DNA from: Alphaproteobacteria bacterium
Lineage (GTDB): Bacteria > Pseudomonadota > Alphaproteobacteria > Rhizobiales > Rhizobiaceae
Direction of reading: 5' to 3'
DNA: 64,000 bases
Assembly (NCBI GenBank): GCA_018823835.1
Contig: JAHJHT010000002.1
Coordinates: forward strand, 1,054,001 to 1,118,000
The notes beneath the pieces were generated by a model that was given only the letters and a program-made list of their open reading frames with translations, was not told the origin of the DNA and searched no databases. Below are positions 53,546 through 62,916 of the stretch, piece by piece (the stretch's first letter is position 1; each line of letters starts with the position of its first letter). A program made the position numbers and the translations under genes.

Positions 53546-54667
53546 TCAGATCTTGTTCGGGAAGTAGTGCTGATAGGCCAGCTTGTAGTCCGGGGCGTTC
53601 TGCAGGCTGTAGAATACCACGCGCTCGCACCATGCCTTCTGGCTGTCGACGATCTTGGCGAAGAGCGGGTCTTCCATCAGCGGCGGCAGGATCTTGTCCC
53701 AGGCGTCGAGCTGCGACTGGAGGACCGAATCCGGCGTCCGCTTCACGTTGACGCCGTTCTCCTTCTGCAGTTTCTCCAGATCCGACGAATACTGGTTCAT
53801 GGCCATGGCGAAGTTGGCGAGATGGGCCGATTCGACGCCATACTTCAGAATGGCCTGGAGATCCGGGTCGAGGCTCTCGAACTTGTCCTTGTTGAAGATG
53901 TACTCGAAGGACTCGGAAGCCTGGTGGTAGGACGCCAGCATGTAGTTCTTGGCGACGTCCTGCGCACCGAAGCGCATGTCGGAAGTCGGGTTGTTGAACT
54001 CGAACGCGTCGATGACGCCGCGCTCCATGGCGGGCACGATCTCGCCGCCGGGCAACTGCGCGACGGAGGCGCCCATCGACTGGAACAGGTCGGCGGCCAG
54101 ACCGACGGTGCGGTATTTCAGGCCGGCGATCTGGCTGGCATCGGTGATCTCGTTCTTGAACCAGCCGAGCGGCTGGGCCGGCATGCCGAAGCTCAGGAAG
54201 CCGACGATGTTGAGGCCCAGCACGTCCTGGGTCAGCTCGCGATAATAGTCGTAGCCGCCGCCATGGTAGAGCCAGGCGATCATCTGGTTGGCGTCGGCGC
54301 CGAAGACCGGACCGGTGCCGAACAGGGACGCGGCCTTGTTCTTGCCGTACCAATAGACCGGCACGGTGTGCGCGCAGTCGATCAGGCCGTCATGGCATGC
54401 GTCCTGCACCGCAAAGGCGGCGACGACAGCGCCGGCCGGCAGCAGGTCGATCTTGAGCCGCCCGCCGGACATGGCCTCGACGCGCTCGACATATTGCGCG
54501 GCCATTTCCTGGAAGACGTCGGATGACGGCCATGAGGACTGCATCTTCAGCACGATGGGTGCCTGAGCCAGAACGGCGGGGGCAGCAAGCGTTGCGCCGG
54601 CGGCAACGGTGCCGCCCAGCGCAGATGTCTTCAGGAATCTGCGGCGTGAAATCGGATCCTTGGTCAT
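53546..54667 (-). CDS. dctP: TRAP transporter substrate-binding protein (DctP)
   Basis: This is a 373-aa periplasmic receptor. A twin-arginine signal (ISRRRFLKTSALGGTVAAGATLAAPAVLA) at residues 6-34 suggests export already folded. The binding fold contains APIVLKMQSSWPSSDVFQEMAAQYVERVEAMSGGRLKIDLLPAG, the substrate-binding Arg in GLKYRTVGLAADLF (reads YRTVG), and GVIDAFEFNNPTSDM. It is close to the mannitol/chloroaromatic-type DctP. The substrate is not determined. It is 100 bp upstream of dctQ. Confidence 0.93.
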   Translation of the reverse strand: MTKDPISRRRFLKTSALGGTVAAGATLAAPAVLAQAPIVLKMQSSWPSSDVFQEMAAQYVERVEAMSGGRLKIDLLPAGAVVAAFAVQDACHDGLIDCAHTVPVYWYGKNKAASLFGTGPVFGADANQMIAWLYHGGGYDYYRELTQDVLGLNIVGFLSFGMPAQPLGWFKNEITDASQIAGLKYRTVGLAADLFQSMGASVAQLPGGEIVPAMERGVIDAFEFNNPTSDMRFGAQDVAKNYMLASYHQASESFEYIFNKDKFESLDPDLQAILKYGVESAHLANFAMAMNQYSSDLEKLQKENGVNVKRTPDSVLQSQLDAWDKILPPLMEDPLFAKIVDSQKAWCERVVFYSLQNAPDYKLAYQHYFPNKI

Positions 54668-55009
54668 TGTGTACCTCCCAGTTGCATCTTTTTTTAATTT
54701 ATTCAGCTGGGACAGCATATGCAGGAAGCGCTATGTTGCAAGCGTGTAATGATCGGATGCACCGTGCGGGCAACCTGCGGAATACAAGGCTTCCAGCTGC
54801 CAATCCGTGCCTTTAGACTTTAGTATGATCGGCGAAGTCCGGCGCCAACTGCGATAATGGCGCCAGAACGGCAGATTGGTCAACCAATTGCCCGATGCTA
54901 TATTGCAATGCGAAATCCAATACTGCGACGCAGCAAGTCGCGCGCTTCGGTCCACTAGCGGGACGACGGTGTTTGGCGTATCTGAGGCAGATCGCGTCGA
55001 GAGCCAGCC
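54668..55009. promoter_or_regulatory. 342-bp divergent region between TRAP operon and LysE gene
   Basis: No gene is visible. The TRAP-proximal 60 bp are AT-rich. There is a 7-bp inverted repeat GGCGCCA/TGGCGCC (54841-54864) and an ATTGGT-CA-ACCAAT near-palindrome (54875-54888), which resembles GntR-type half-sites with a 2-bp spacer. These could be operators for either direction. Confidence 0.45.
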
Positions 55010-55651
55010 ATGTCCTTCATTCCCAGCATGCCGATCCTGATCCAGTTCGCCATCGCCTCGGTCATCCTGGCGATCACGCCGGGTCCCGACATGACGCTGT
55101 TCGTCAGCCGGGCATTGAACCAGGGCCGCGCCGCCGGATTTGCCTCGATGGCCGGCGCGCTGACGGGGACGCTGGTGCATACGACACTGGTGGTGGTCGG
55201 CGTCTCGGCGCTGATCGTGGCCTCGCCGGCCGCCTTTCTGGTGCTGAAGATTTTCGGCGCAGGCTACCTGGTATTTCTGGCCTACCAGGCCATCCGCTAC
55301 GGCTCGGCTTTCAGGCCGGCAAAGAAGAGCGGGGCCAGGCTGTCCATGGTGAAGAGCTTTTCGACGGGGCTGGGCGTCAACCTGCTCAACCCGAAGATCA
55401 TCCTTTTCTTCATGACCTTCCTGCCGCAGTTCGTCTCGCCGCACGATCCGGACGCGCCGGGCAAGCTGTTCTTCCTCGGCGCAATGTTCGTGCTGGTATC
55501 GGTTCCGGTAACGGCTCCGATGGTGCTGGCCGCGGAACGCTTTTCGTCAGCCATGGTGCGCAATCCGCGCATAACCCGCGCGGTCGACTATCTGTTTGCC
55601 GGCGTGTTCTCGGCCTTCGCGCTCAAGATCCTGACGGCCCAGGCAAAGTAG
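55010..55651 (+). CDS. LysE/RhtB-family amino-acid exporter
   Basis: This is a 213-aa, six-helix inner-membrane efflux protein: QFAIASVILAITPGPDMTLFVSRALNQGRAAGFASMAGALTG (the invariant PGPD), GAGYLVFLAYQAIRYG and GVNLLNPKIILFFMTFLPQFV. It exports amino acids or homoserine-like metabolites; the substrate is unknown. Its 3' end overlaps the convergent membrane-protein gene by 29 bp. Confidence 0.92.
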   Translation: MSFIPSMPILIQFAIASVILAITPGPDMTLFVSRALNQGRAAGFASMAGALTGTLVHTTLVVVGVSALIVASPAAFLVLKIFGAGYLVFLAYQAIRYGSAFRPAKKSGARLSMVKSFSTGLGVNLLNPKIILFFMTFLPQFVSPHDPDAPGKLFFLGAMFVLVSVPVTAPMVLAAERFSSAMVRNPRITRAVDYLFAGVFSAFALKILTAQAK

Positions 55652-56102
55652 CGTCGCGCCCTCGCCAGTTGCCGGCACTGCGGCCGGCCACCAGCCAGTA
55701 GGCCATGCCGCCGAAGATGCCACTGGCGATGATGGCGAGCGCGAAGCCCGGATCGGCGGTCATGTCATGGCCGGCCTCGGCCATGCCGGTCATCAAGCCG
55801 ATGACGACCGCGGCGGCGACGGCGCCGGTCAGGGCGTAGAACAGCCAGTCGCGCTTGCCCATGATTTCGCCAAGCAGGATGGCCAGCATCGCCGGGACGA
55901 AGGCGATGTAGGCAATCCAGAGCGCGACGAGCGGAACGGCGAACAACATCGATCCGAGAGCTGCCGGCAGCGGCTCGTCCTGCCCGAATTCAATCGCGCT
56001 CATCACAAGCAGATTGAGGAACAGGCTGGCAGCGAGGGCAGCCGTGGCGTAGCCGATTATGATGAAGAGAAACCGCAGGAGATAGATGAAGACGGCAGCC
56101 AT
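55623..56102 (-). CDS. Small integral membrane protein, coupled to rlmN
   Basis: This is a 159-aa protein with four hydrophobic helices (FIYLLRFLFIIIGYATAALAASLFL, LGSMLFAVPLVALWIAYIAFVPAMLAILLGE, FYALTGAVAAAVVIGLM, LAIIASGIFGGMAYWLVAG). The ATG overlaps the rlmN stop (ATGA), so translation is coupled. The 3' 29 bp overlap the convergent LysE gene. I recognise no named family; a DUF in rhizobia is likely. Confidence 0.7.
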   Translation of the reverse strand: MAAVFIYLLRFLFIIIGYATAALAASLFLNLLVMSAIEFGQDEPLPAALGSMLFAVPLVALWIAYIAFVPAMLAILLGEIMGKRDWLFYALTGAVAAAVVIGLMTGMAEAGHDMTADPGFALAIIASGIFGGMAYWLVAGRSAGNWRGRDATLPGPSGS

Positions 56103-57337
56103 CAGGCCTCGCCATGGCCCGCAATCATCATCGCCTCCAGCGCCAGGCGGTCGGACTTCTTCATGCGTTCGGACTCGGACTTGAGCTGGCCACAGGCTGC
56201 GAGAATGTCGCGGCCACGCGGTGTGCGGATCGGCGATGCGTAGCCGGCCGCATTGATGTAGTCGGAGAACTTCTCGATCGTCTCCCAGTCGGAGCACTGG
56301 TAGTTGGTGCCGGGCCAGGGGTTGAACGGGATCAGGTTGATCTTGGCCGGGATGCCCTTGAGCAGCTTCACCAGTTCCCTGGCATCGGCCAGGCTGTCAT
56401 TGACATCCTTGAGCATCACATACTCGAATGTGATGCGGCGGGCATTGGACAGGCCGGGATAGGCGCGGCAGGCCGCGATCAGGTCCTGGAGCGGATACTT
56501 CTTGTTGATCGGCACCAGCATGTCTCGGAGGTCGTCATTGGTGGCGTGCAGCGAAATGGCGAGCATGACGCCGATCTCCTCGCCGGTACGATAGATCTCC
56601 GGGACCACGCCGGAAGTGGAGAGCGTGATCCGCCGCTTCGACAGCGACAGGCCGTCGCCATCGGATGCAATCAGCAGCGCCTTCTTGACCGCCTCGAAAT
56701 TGTAGAGCGGCTCGCCCATGCCCATCATGACGATGTTGGAGATCTTGCGCCCCTCGGCCGGCACGATGGCGCCGTCGGGCGTGTCGCGGTCGGGAAAATC
56801 GCCGAGCCGGTCGCGCGCCGTCATCAACTGGGTCAGGATTTCCTCGGCGGTCAGGTTGCGCACCAGCTTCTGCGTGCCGGTGTGGCAGAAGGAGCAGGTC
56901 AGGGTACAGCCGACCTGACTCGAAATGCAGAGCGTGCCGCGGCCGGCCTCGGGAATGTAGACGGTCTCGATCTCGACGGGGCGTCCGGCGCCGCGCGGCG
57001 GAAAGCGGAACAGCCATTTGCGCGTGCCGTCGGAGGAAATCTGCTCCTCGACGATTTCGGGGCGCGCAATGTCGAAATGCTCCGCCAGCTGGCCGCGCAG
57101 ATCCTTGGAAATGTTGAACATGTGAGCGAAGTCGGAGACCCCGCGCACATAGAGCCAGTGCCAGAGCTGCTGTGCCCGCATCTTGGCCTGGCGTTCCTGC
57201 ACGATGCCGGCGGCCACAAGGGCGTCGCCGATCTCGGCGCGCGTCAGGCCGATAAGGGAAGCCTTGCCGGCGCCCGGAGCTGCAGCCCTGAGCGCATCGC
57301 GCGTGGCCGTGTCGGCGAGGTTGATCGATAGGGTCAT
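56102..57337 (-). CDS. rlmN: 23S rRNA (adenine-2503-C2)-methyltransferase RlmN
   Basis: This is a radical-SAM enzyme methylating A2503 of 23S rRNA and A37 of tRNAs; 411 aa. The 4Fe-4S motif is [23 protein letters not shown] (CxxxCxxC). The family's catalytic Cys is in [11 protein letters not shown] near residue 390, and [10 protein letters not shown] (reads [11 protein letters not shown]) is present. [31 protein letters not shown] is the N-terminal accessory domain. Its stop overlaps the next membrane-protein gene. Confidence 0.96.
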   Translation of the reverse strand: MTLSINLADTATRDALRAAAPGAGKASLIGLTRAEIGDALVAAGIVQERQAKMRAQQLWHWLYVRGVSDFAHMFNISKDLRGQLAEHFDIARPEIVEEQISSDGTRKWLFRFPPRGAGRPVEIETVYIPEAGRGTLCISSQVGCTLTCSFCHTGTQKLVRNLTAEEILTQLMTARDRLGDFPDRDTPDGAIVPAEGRKISNIVMMGMGEPLYNFEAVKKALLIASDGDGLSLSKRRITLSTSGVVPEIYRTGEEIGVMLAISLHATNDDLRDMLVPINKKYPLQDLIAACRAYPGLSNARRITFEYVMLKDVNDSLADARELVKLLKGIPAKINLIPFNPWPGTNYQCSDWETIEKFSDYINAAGYASPIRTPRGRDILAACGQLKSESERMKKSDRLALEAMMIAGHGEA

Positions 57338-57487
57338 GGCTCGGTCATATGGGTGGATCGGGTCGGATTGTCGACGTTTTGCGCGCACATAGCATGATGC
57401 AGGGGTTGCGTCACGCTCGGCGGTTGACAGGCGGCGCCGAAAAACCTTGATGAAAACGCTGGGGCAGAAGACCGGAAGAGCAGGTTC

Positions 57488-58849
57488 GTGGGCATAGAAA
57501 AGAATTTCCCGGTGCTGCGCCGGTCGCGCATCATGCTGACCAAGCGGCGCGTATGGCAGCCGCGGCTCGTCTTCTGGGCGGGCGCCGTCGGCATCGGCCT
57601 GATCAGCGTGCTGTTTGCCTACCTGGCCGACGAAGCGCAGTTCCTGTTCCACGGCGTCACCAGCGGCGAGGGCTGGCGCTCGGCCCTGCCATTGCTCATC
57701 ACGCCCGCCGGCTTCGTGCTGTGCGCATGGCTCGCCCACAGCTGGTTTCCGGGGTCGCAGGGCAGCGGCATTCCGCAGGCGATCGCGGCGCGTGTTTTGC
57801 GCGACGACGCGGACCGCAGCCACATCCTGTCGCTCAAGCTTGTTGTCGGCAAGATCCTGCTCACCGTGATCGGTCTCGCGTCGGGAGCCTCAATCGGCCG
57901 AGAAGGGCCGACCGTGCAGGTCGGTGCGTCGCTGATGCTGCAGGCGGCGCGCTGGGGAGGCATGGCGCATGCGCGCGGGCTCATCCTCGCCGGTTCCGCG
58001 GCCGGTATTGCAGCGGCCTTCAACACGCCGCTTGCCGGAATCGTCTTCGCCATCGAGGAGATGGGGCGCAGCTACCAGTCGCGCACCAATGGCATCGTGC
58101 TGTCGGCGGTGATTCTCGCAGGCCTGGCCGCGATCGGTCTGGTCGGCAACTACACCTATTTCGGCGTCACCGACGCGCGTGTCAGCACCGGCGCCGAGTG
58201 GTTGCTCGTCGGCGCCTGCGGCATCGTCGGCGGCGGCATGGGGGCCTTCTTCAGCTGGGCGGCGCTGCGTGCGATCCGGCGTTTGCGGCGCTGGCTGCAA
58301 CCCGACCCGCTCAGGCGCACGCTTGCCTTTGCCGGCATCTGTGGGCTGGCGGTGGCGGCCATCGGCCTGGTGTCGGGCGGCCAGACCTTCGGCACGGGTT
58401 ACGACCAGGCACGCAGTGCCATCGAGGGAAACGCGCTGCCCTGGTTTTTCTTCGCGGAGAAATTTGCCGCCGGACTGATCTCGATGGTTTCGGGCATTCC
58501 GGGCGGCATATTCGCGCCGTCGCTGTCGGTCGGCGCCGGCATCGGCAGCACGCTCGGGCTGCTGCTCGGTGCCGATATCGGGCTGGCGGCACTGCTCGGG
58601 ATGGCGGGTTACTTCGCCGGCGTCGTCCAGGCGCCGATGACCGCCTTCGTCATCATCCTCGAGATGACGGGCAACCATGACAACGTGATTCCGCTGATGT
58701 GCGCCTCGATGCTTGGCTACGGCACGGCGCGGATGATCTCACGCGAGCCGCTCTACCACGCCATGTCGCGGTTGATCATCGCCGACCAGCTGCGCCGCAA
58801 GCGCGCCGAATCGAAGCCGGTGTCAGACGGTGCGGGCGACGCGGTCTGA
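57488..58849 (+). CDS. ClC-family chloride channel/antiporter
   Basis: This is a 453-aa membrane protein with the ClC signature regions: [28 protein letters not shown] (the gating Glu), [15 protein letters not shown], and [17 protein letters not shown] (GIFAP). It conducts Cl- or exchanges it for H+, aiding acid or osmotic tolerance. There are no CBS domains. GTG start with GAGCAGG upstream; divergent from rlmN. The Ser of the first motif (GSGIP) is present. Confidence 0.93.
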   Translation: MGIEKNFPVLRRSRIMLTKRRVWQPRLVFWAGAVGIGLISVLFAYLADEAQFLFHGVTSGEGWRSALPLLITPAGFVLCAWLAHSWFPGSQGSGIPQAIAARVLRDDADRSHILSLKLVVGKILLTVIGLASGASIGREGPTVQVGASLMLQAARWGGMAHARGLILAGSAAGIAAAFNTPLAGIVFAIEEMGRSYQSRTNGIVLSAVILAGLAAIGLVGNYTYFGVTDARVSTGAEWLLVGACGIVGGGMGAFFSWAALRAIRRLRRWLQPDPLRRTLAFAGICGLAVAAIGLVSGGQTFGTGYDQARSAIEGNALPWFFFAEKFAAGLISMVSGIPGGIFAPSLSVGAGIGSTLGLLLGADIGLAALLGMAGYFAGVVQAPMTAFVIILEMTGNHDNVIPLMCASMLGYGTARMISREPLYHAMSRLIIADQLRRKRAESKPVSDGAGDAV

Positions 58850-58859
58850 CGGGCTGGAC

Positions 58860-59369
58860 CTACTTGCAGCTGGAAATGGAGTTGAGAGCGGCGGTGATGC
58901 CGCGCAGCGAGAAGGTGTAGCTGGTCGGGTTGTCGCGGCCCGAGCGCGCCTGAACCTGCATGTCGGCGCCGGCCTTCATGGCGGCGATGAGCTGCGGCTC
59001 TTCGGCGGCGTTCTCGACCCAGGCCGACTTGCCCTTGGTGAACATCGAGAACTTCTTGTCGCCGATGGTTACCTGCACCTTGGAACCGTCCTTGAGTTCA
59101 TAGCCTGCGATGAACTGCGGCTCGAAGGAGACGGCCTGGCCCGGCCGCTGGCTGACGAAGAAGAACATGTCGCCATGGTCGAGAGTCGCTGGCTGCATCG
59201 ATTTCGGCTTGGGCACGGTCAGCACGTAGCAGACCTTGCCGTTCTGCGCCTGATAGCTGTAGGTCGCCCAATCGCCGTGCTCGGCCATCTTCTTGGCCGA
59301 CTGAGCGAAGGCCGAGCCCGCCGTCGCAACGAGCGCCAAGCCGAAGAGTATCGAGATGAATCCCCGCAT
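58860..59369 (-). CDS. Invasion-associated locus B (IalB)-like periplasmic protein
   Basis: This is a 169-aa secreted protein: signal peptide ISILFGLALVATAGSAFAQ, then the IalB domain with MAEHGDWATYSYQAQNGKVCYVLTVPKPKSMQPA, DMFFFVSQRPGQAVSFEPQFIAGYELKDGSKVQVTIGDKKFSMF and a Cys in the C-terminal SISSCK (a likely disulfide with the front Cys). IalB homologues are found throughout Hyphomicrobiales; in Bartonella they assist host-cell entry, but in free-living relatives their role is unknown. Confidence 0.9.
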   Translation of the reverse strand: MRGFISILFGLALVATAGSAFAQSAKKMAEHGDWATYSYQAQNGKVCYVLTVPKPKSMQPATLDHGDMFFFVSQRPGQAVSFEPQFIAGYELKDGSKVQVTIGDKKFSMFTKGKSAWVENAAEEPQLIAAMKAGADMQVQARSGRDNPTSYTFSLRGITAALNSISSCK

Positions 59370-59606
59370 CGTCCTACCGTTTTCCTGTCGTTTCCGCCGG
59401 CCACAATACATGCCGGGGGCGCAGCGCGCCGATTTGGTTCACTTTGATTTAATCTGGGTTACCAAATGATGAACTTTTGCCCAAGAGCATTCCTGCTCCA
59501 TCATCCGCCAACGCCACGACGACGCGCAAGCCCCCAGGGACGAATCCGCGCCGTATCCCGCGGGCAACCCAATGGCAGGAAAGCGGCAAGAGTTTGACCT
59601 GCGTGG

Positions 59607-59969
59607 TCAGGCCTCTTCCAGCGCCTGCCTCGCGGCAAGGCGGTGGGCCGGCGTGATGTGGGCGCGAACGGCGCTTATCGCGGCCGTCAGCACCGCGATG
59701 TCGTCCGTGAAGCCGAAGCCAAGAATGACGTCGGGAATGCTGTCGGTGGGCAGCACGAAATAACCGAGCGCGGCAAGCAGAATGGCCTTGGCGCGGAATG
59801 GCGTGTTGCCGTCGAGCGCGCAGTAATAGGCAGCGACCACCTCGTCCATGAACGGGACCTGGCGGCCAGCCTTGCGCGCGGTGCGCCAGAATTTCTGGCG
59901 CAGGTCGGCCTCGCCGGCGCCCTGCTCCGTCGCCCCTCTGGTGCTGTCCGATGCGTTGTCTGCGGCCAT
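59607..59969 (-). CDS. YkvA/DUF1232 small membrane protein
   Basis: This is a 120-aa protein with the DUF1232 core: FMDEVVAAYYCALDGNTPFRAKAILLAALGYFVLPTDSIPDVILGFGFTDDIAVLTAAISAVRAHITP. The PTDxIPD motif is diagnostic. One or two helices anchor it to the membrane; the function is unknown. It is a single gene with its own start, followed by a 237-bp gap to the IalB-like gene. Confidence 0.87.
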   Translation of the reverse strand: MAADNASDSTRGATEQGAGEADLRQKFWRTARKAGRQVPFMDEVVAAYYCALDGNTPFRAKAILLAALGYFVLPTDSIPDVILGFGFTDDIAVLTAAISAVRAHITPAHRLAARQALEEA

Positions 59970-60025
59970 CGCTCTTCTCCTTGCAAGAAGATGTGGGAAA
60001 TCAATTGGCTGACTGCAAGACCCGC

Positions 60026-60322
60026 TTACGTGCCGGCAAAGCGATTCATCTTGCGGGCAAGGTCGAAGTCGAGCGCGGTCAGGCCGCCGGCGTCGTGCGT
60101 GTTCAGCTTCACTTCGACGGTCTTGTAGACATTCGACCAGTCGGGATGATGGTCGAGCTTTTCCGCGGCAAGCGCGCTGCGGGTCATGAAGGCGAAGGCC
60201 TCGCTGAAATTGCGGAAGGTGAAGGTGCGGCTGATCGAAGCTGCGTCCTCGGCAAGCGCCCAGCCATCAAGCTCTGCCATCGCCGCCGCGACGGCCTGTC
60301 GGTCCATCTTTTCCCTAGCCAT
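60026..60322 (-). CDS. phhB: Pterin-4-alpha-carbinolamine dehydratase
   Basis: This is a 98-aa protein that recycles the pterin cofactor of aromatic hydroxylases. The motif EKLDHHPDWSNVYKTVEVKLNTHDAGGLTALDFDLARKMN contains the catalytic His pair and Asp. I start it at the ATG at 60322 because GGAG lies 8 nt upstream; an ATG at 60334 is the alternative. The reading frame is complete. Confidence 0.92.
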   Translation of the reverse strand: MAREKMDRQAVAAAMAELDGWALAEDAASISRTFTFRNFSEAFAFMTRSALAAEKLDHHPDWSNVYKTVEVKLNTHDAGGLTALDFDLARKMNRFAGT

Positions 60323-60371
60323 GCCATTCTCCATCTTGTCGGCTGCCGATCATGGCAGCATTCTGGCCGCC

Positions 60372-60881
60372 ATGCCCAAGCCATCTATCCTTTTTGTCTG
60401 CCTCGGCAATATCTGCCGGTCTCCGCTCGCCGAGGGCGTGCTGCGCGCCGTGCTGTCCGCAAAGGGCATGGCGGAGGGGGTCGACATCGATTCGGCGGGA
60501 ACGGGGGCCTGGCATGCCGGATCGGCACCCGACCCGCGCTCGGTCGCCATTGCGGCCAGGAACGGTATCGACATTTCCGGCCAGAGGGCGAGAAAGGTCC
60601 GCCCGGAAGACTTTTCGCGCTTCGAGCTGATCCTCGGCATGGACCACTCCAATGTCGAGCTGCTGCGCGCCATGGCCCCGCAGGACGGCACGGACCGCGT
60701 TCACCTGTTCCTAGACTTTGCGGGACGCGGAGATATCGAGGTGCCGGATCCCTATTTCGGCGGCGCGAACGGGTTCGACGAGGTCTATCGCATGATCCGG
60801 GTCGCCTCGGAGGCGGTTGCCGACAGGCTCGGGGCGCGGTTGTCGGCACCCGCCAGGGGCCAGGTTTCCTCGATCACGTAA
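60372..60881 (+). CDS. Low-molecular-weight protein tyrosine phosphatase
   Basis: This is a 169-aa protein. The P-loop ILFVCLGNICRSPLAEGVLR (CX5R, residues 10-16) and the DP loop EVPDPYFGGANGFDEVYRMI are intact, giving an active Cys phosphatase. Likely substrates are phosphotyrosine of envelope or polysaccharide kinases. The last ~20 codons overlap thpR on the other strand by 97 bp. The family usually ends around residue 155, so the final part may be dispensable. Confidence 0.92.
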   Translation: MPKPSILFVCLGNICRSPLAEGVLRAVLSAKGMAEGVDIDSAGTGAWHAGSAPDPRSVAIAARNGIDISGQRARKVRPEDFSRFELILGMDHSNVELLRAMAPQDGTDRVHLFLDFAGRGDIEVPDPYFGGANGFDEVYRMIRVASEAVADRLGARLSAPARGQVSSIT

Positions 60882-61381
60882 GGCCCGCCGCCGACCGAAT
60901 CGCGCGACGACATCAGCACGAAGCGGCCGACCCGGAAGGGTGCCGCGGCAAAGTTGCCGCGTGCCGAGAGATAGTGCGCGACATCGATGGGGTTCGAGTG
61001 CCTGAGCCGAGCGAGCGTGACATGCGGCGTGAACTTGCGCGGGTCCGGCGCGATGCCGAGGCGCTGGCAGATCCGGTCGATCTCGCCCTGCAGGGCATTG
61101 AGATCGGGCGAAGCTGCGGTGCCGGCATAGACGGAATGCGGCTTCTTGGAGCCGAAGGCGCCGACGCCGGAAAGGGTCAGGGAGAAGGACGGTCGCCTGA
61201 CGCGGTCGAGCGCGCCGGCGATCTCGTCGGCCACGTGGCCTTCGATGTCGCCGATGAAGCGCAGCGTCATGTGGTAGTTTTCGACATCCATCCAGCGTGC
61301 GCCGGGGAGCCCACCGCGCAGCAACGAGAGTGAAAGTGCTGCGTCACGCGGAATTTCGAGGGCGGTGAAAAGACGCGGCAT
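60785..61381 (-). CDS. thpR: RNA 2',3'-cyclic phosphodiesterase (ThpR)
   Basis: This is a 198-aa 2H phosphoesterase with both catalytic HxTx motifs: YHMTLRFIG and FTPHVTLARLR. It opens 2',3'-cyclic phosphates to 2'-phosphates and has ligase activity in vitro. The last codons (ANRAPSLSATASEATRIMR region) lie inside the phosphatase gene's 3' end, antisense to it. The start at 61381 fits the family. Confidence 0.9.
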   Translation of the reverse strand: MPRLFTALEIPRDAALSLSLLRGGLPGARWMDVENYHMTLRFIGDIEGHVADEIAGALDRVRRPSFSLTLSGVGAFGSKKPHSVYAGTAASPDLNALQGEIDRICQRLGIAPDPRKFTPHVTLARLRHSNPIDVAHYLSARGNFAAAPFRVGRFVLMSSRDSVGGGPYVIEETWPLAGADNRAPSLSATASEATRIMR

Positions 61382-61508
61382 GGCCAGGTTCCCTTCCTCG
61401 AATCGTACTCTTGAAACTCAACGAATCACCGATCACCCCGGGGGGCAAGCGGATTTTTTTCGCTGCTGCACACGGGCGACGCGATTACGCGGCGTAAGAT
61501 TTTTCGTC

Positions 61509-62156
61509 TCACGTCGGGTCTGCCGGCGCCGCGGGCAACAGCTTTTCGACGGCGGGCACCGCTCGCGCCACCATCCGGTCGACGCCCGCCGCATTGGGAT
61601 GCATGCCGTCGTCGAGCAGAAATTGCGGCTGCCCCGCCACGCCGTCGAGAAAGAAGGGATAAAGCGGCACCCCGTATTCGGCGGCCAGCGCGGGAAAGAT
61701 CGTATCGAAGGCCGACTGGTATTCGGGCCCCAGATTGGGTGCTGCAAGCATGCCGGCCAGCAGGACGTCGATCTTGCGCTCGCGCAGCCGCGAGATCATT
61801 GCGTCGAGGTTCTTGCGCGTCAAAGCAGGCGCCACGCCGCGCAGCATGTCGTTGGCTCCGAGTTCCAGGATGACGAGCTGCGTTCCATCCGGTATCGACC
61901 AGTCGAGTCGCGCCAGTCCGCCGCTGGTGGTGTCGCCGGAAACGCCGGCATTGACGATCACGACATCGTGACCCCGCTCGCGCAGCGCTTTTTCAAGCTT
62001 TTCGGGGAAGCTCTGGCCGGCATCGAGCCCATAACCGGCCATCAGGCTGTCACCGAAGCCGACGATTTTGTACGGCTCTGCCGATGCCGACGCCGAAAGC
62101 AGCGATGCCGCGAGAAACAGACTGGCGACCAGTCGCGCGAAAAAATTGAATGCCAT
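61509..62156 (-). CDS. Periplasmic SGNH arylesterase (TesA-like)
   Basis: This is a 215-aa secreted hydrolase: signal peptide (LVASLFLAASLLSASASA), then IVGFGDSLMAGYGLDAGQSFP (block I, catalytic Ser), NAGVSGDTTSGGLARLDW (block II), LELGANDMLRG (block III) and DGMHPNAAGVDRM (block V Asp-His). It acts on acyl esters or thioesters in the periplasm. It lies divergent to the LolD/YbbA-like ABC gene, an arrangement common for tesA and ybbA-ybbP. Confidence 0.92.
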   Translation of the reverse strand: MAFNFFARLVASLFLAASLLSASASAEPYKIVGFGDSLMAGYGLDAGQSFPEKLEKALRERGHDVVIVNAGVSGDTTSGGLARLDWSIPDGTQLVILELGANDMLRGVAPALTRKNLDAMISRLRERKIDVLLAGMLAAPNLGPEYQSAFDTIFPALAAEYGVPLYPFFLDGVAGQPQFLLDDGMHPNAAGVDRMVARAVPAVEKLLPAAPADPT

Positions 62157-62220
62157 GCCGCAAAGCCCATATGACGGAAACAGTTTCCGCCCTCCACTCC
62201 CCATATAGGACAGATTTTCC

Positions 62221-62916
62221 GTGACAGAACCCGTCATCCAGTTGAAGGACGTGTCGCTGACCCTTGGCGAGGGTGCGTCGTCAGTGCACGTGCTGAAAGG
62301 CGTCAGCCTCGATGTGGCACAGGGCGAGGCTACCGGCATCGTCGGCCCATCCGGCTCGGGAAAATCGACATTGCTGATGGTCCTGGCCGGACTGGAAAGG
62401 GTCGATTCGGGAACGGTACGAATCGCCGGCGAGTTGCTGAACGGCAAGTCGGAGGATGCGGTTGCGGCGTTCAGGGGCCGCACGATCGGCATCGTGTTCC
62501 AGTCGTTCCACCTGATCCCCAACATGACAGCGCTGGAAAACGTCGCCGTGCCGCTGGAGCTTGCCGGGCATGACGACCCCTTCGGGGCGGCGTCGGCGGA
62601 ACTCGCTTCCGTCGGGCTGGCCGAGCGCGTGACGCACTATCCGGGCGAACTGTCGGGCGGCGAGCAGCAGCGCGTCGCCATCGCGCGGGCGCTGGCGCCA
62701 AATCCGCGCCTGCTGATCGCCGATGAGCCGACCGGCAATCTCGATCAGGCGACCGGCCGGCAGATCGCCGACCTTCTGTTCGCGAAGGCGACAGAGCGCG
62801 GCATGACGCTGGTGCTGGTGACGCATGACCCGTCGCTGGCGGGGCGCTGTGCGCGCCAGGTTGCCATGCGTTCGGGACGGATCGAGGCTGCACCCGCGCT
62901 GGCAGTTCCGGCCTGA
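62221..62916 (+). CDS. LolD/YbbA-type ABC transporter ATP-binding protein
   Basis: This is a 231-aa ATPase of the MacB/LolD group: Walker [13 protein letters not shown]-loop [31 protein letters not shown], and [12 protein letters not shown]. The start is GTG at 62221. It overlaps the FtsX-type permease gene by one base (TGATG). With the tesA-like gene it forms the well-known tesA-ybbA-ybbP neighbourhood, probably exporting or extracting lipid-linked material. Confidence 0.93.
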   Translation: MTEPVIQLKDVSLTLGEGASSVHVLKGVSLDVAQGEATGIVGPSGSGKSTLLMVLAGLERVDSGTVRIAGELLNGKSEDAVAAFRGRTIGIVFQSFHLIPNMTALENVAVPLELAGHDDPFGAASAELASVGLAERVTHYPGELSGGEQQRVAIARALAPNPRLLIADEPTGNLDQATGRQIADLLFAKATERGMTLVLVTHDPSLAGRCARQVAMRSGRIEAAPALAVPA

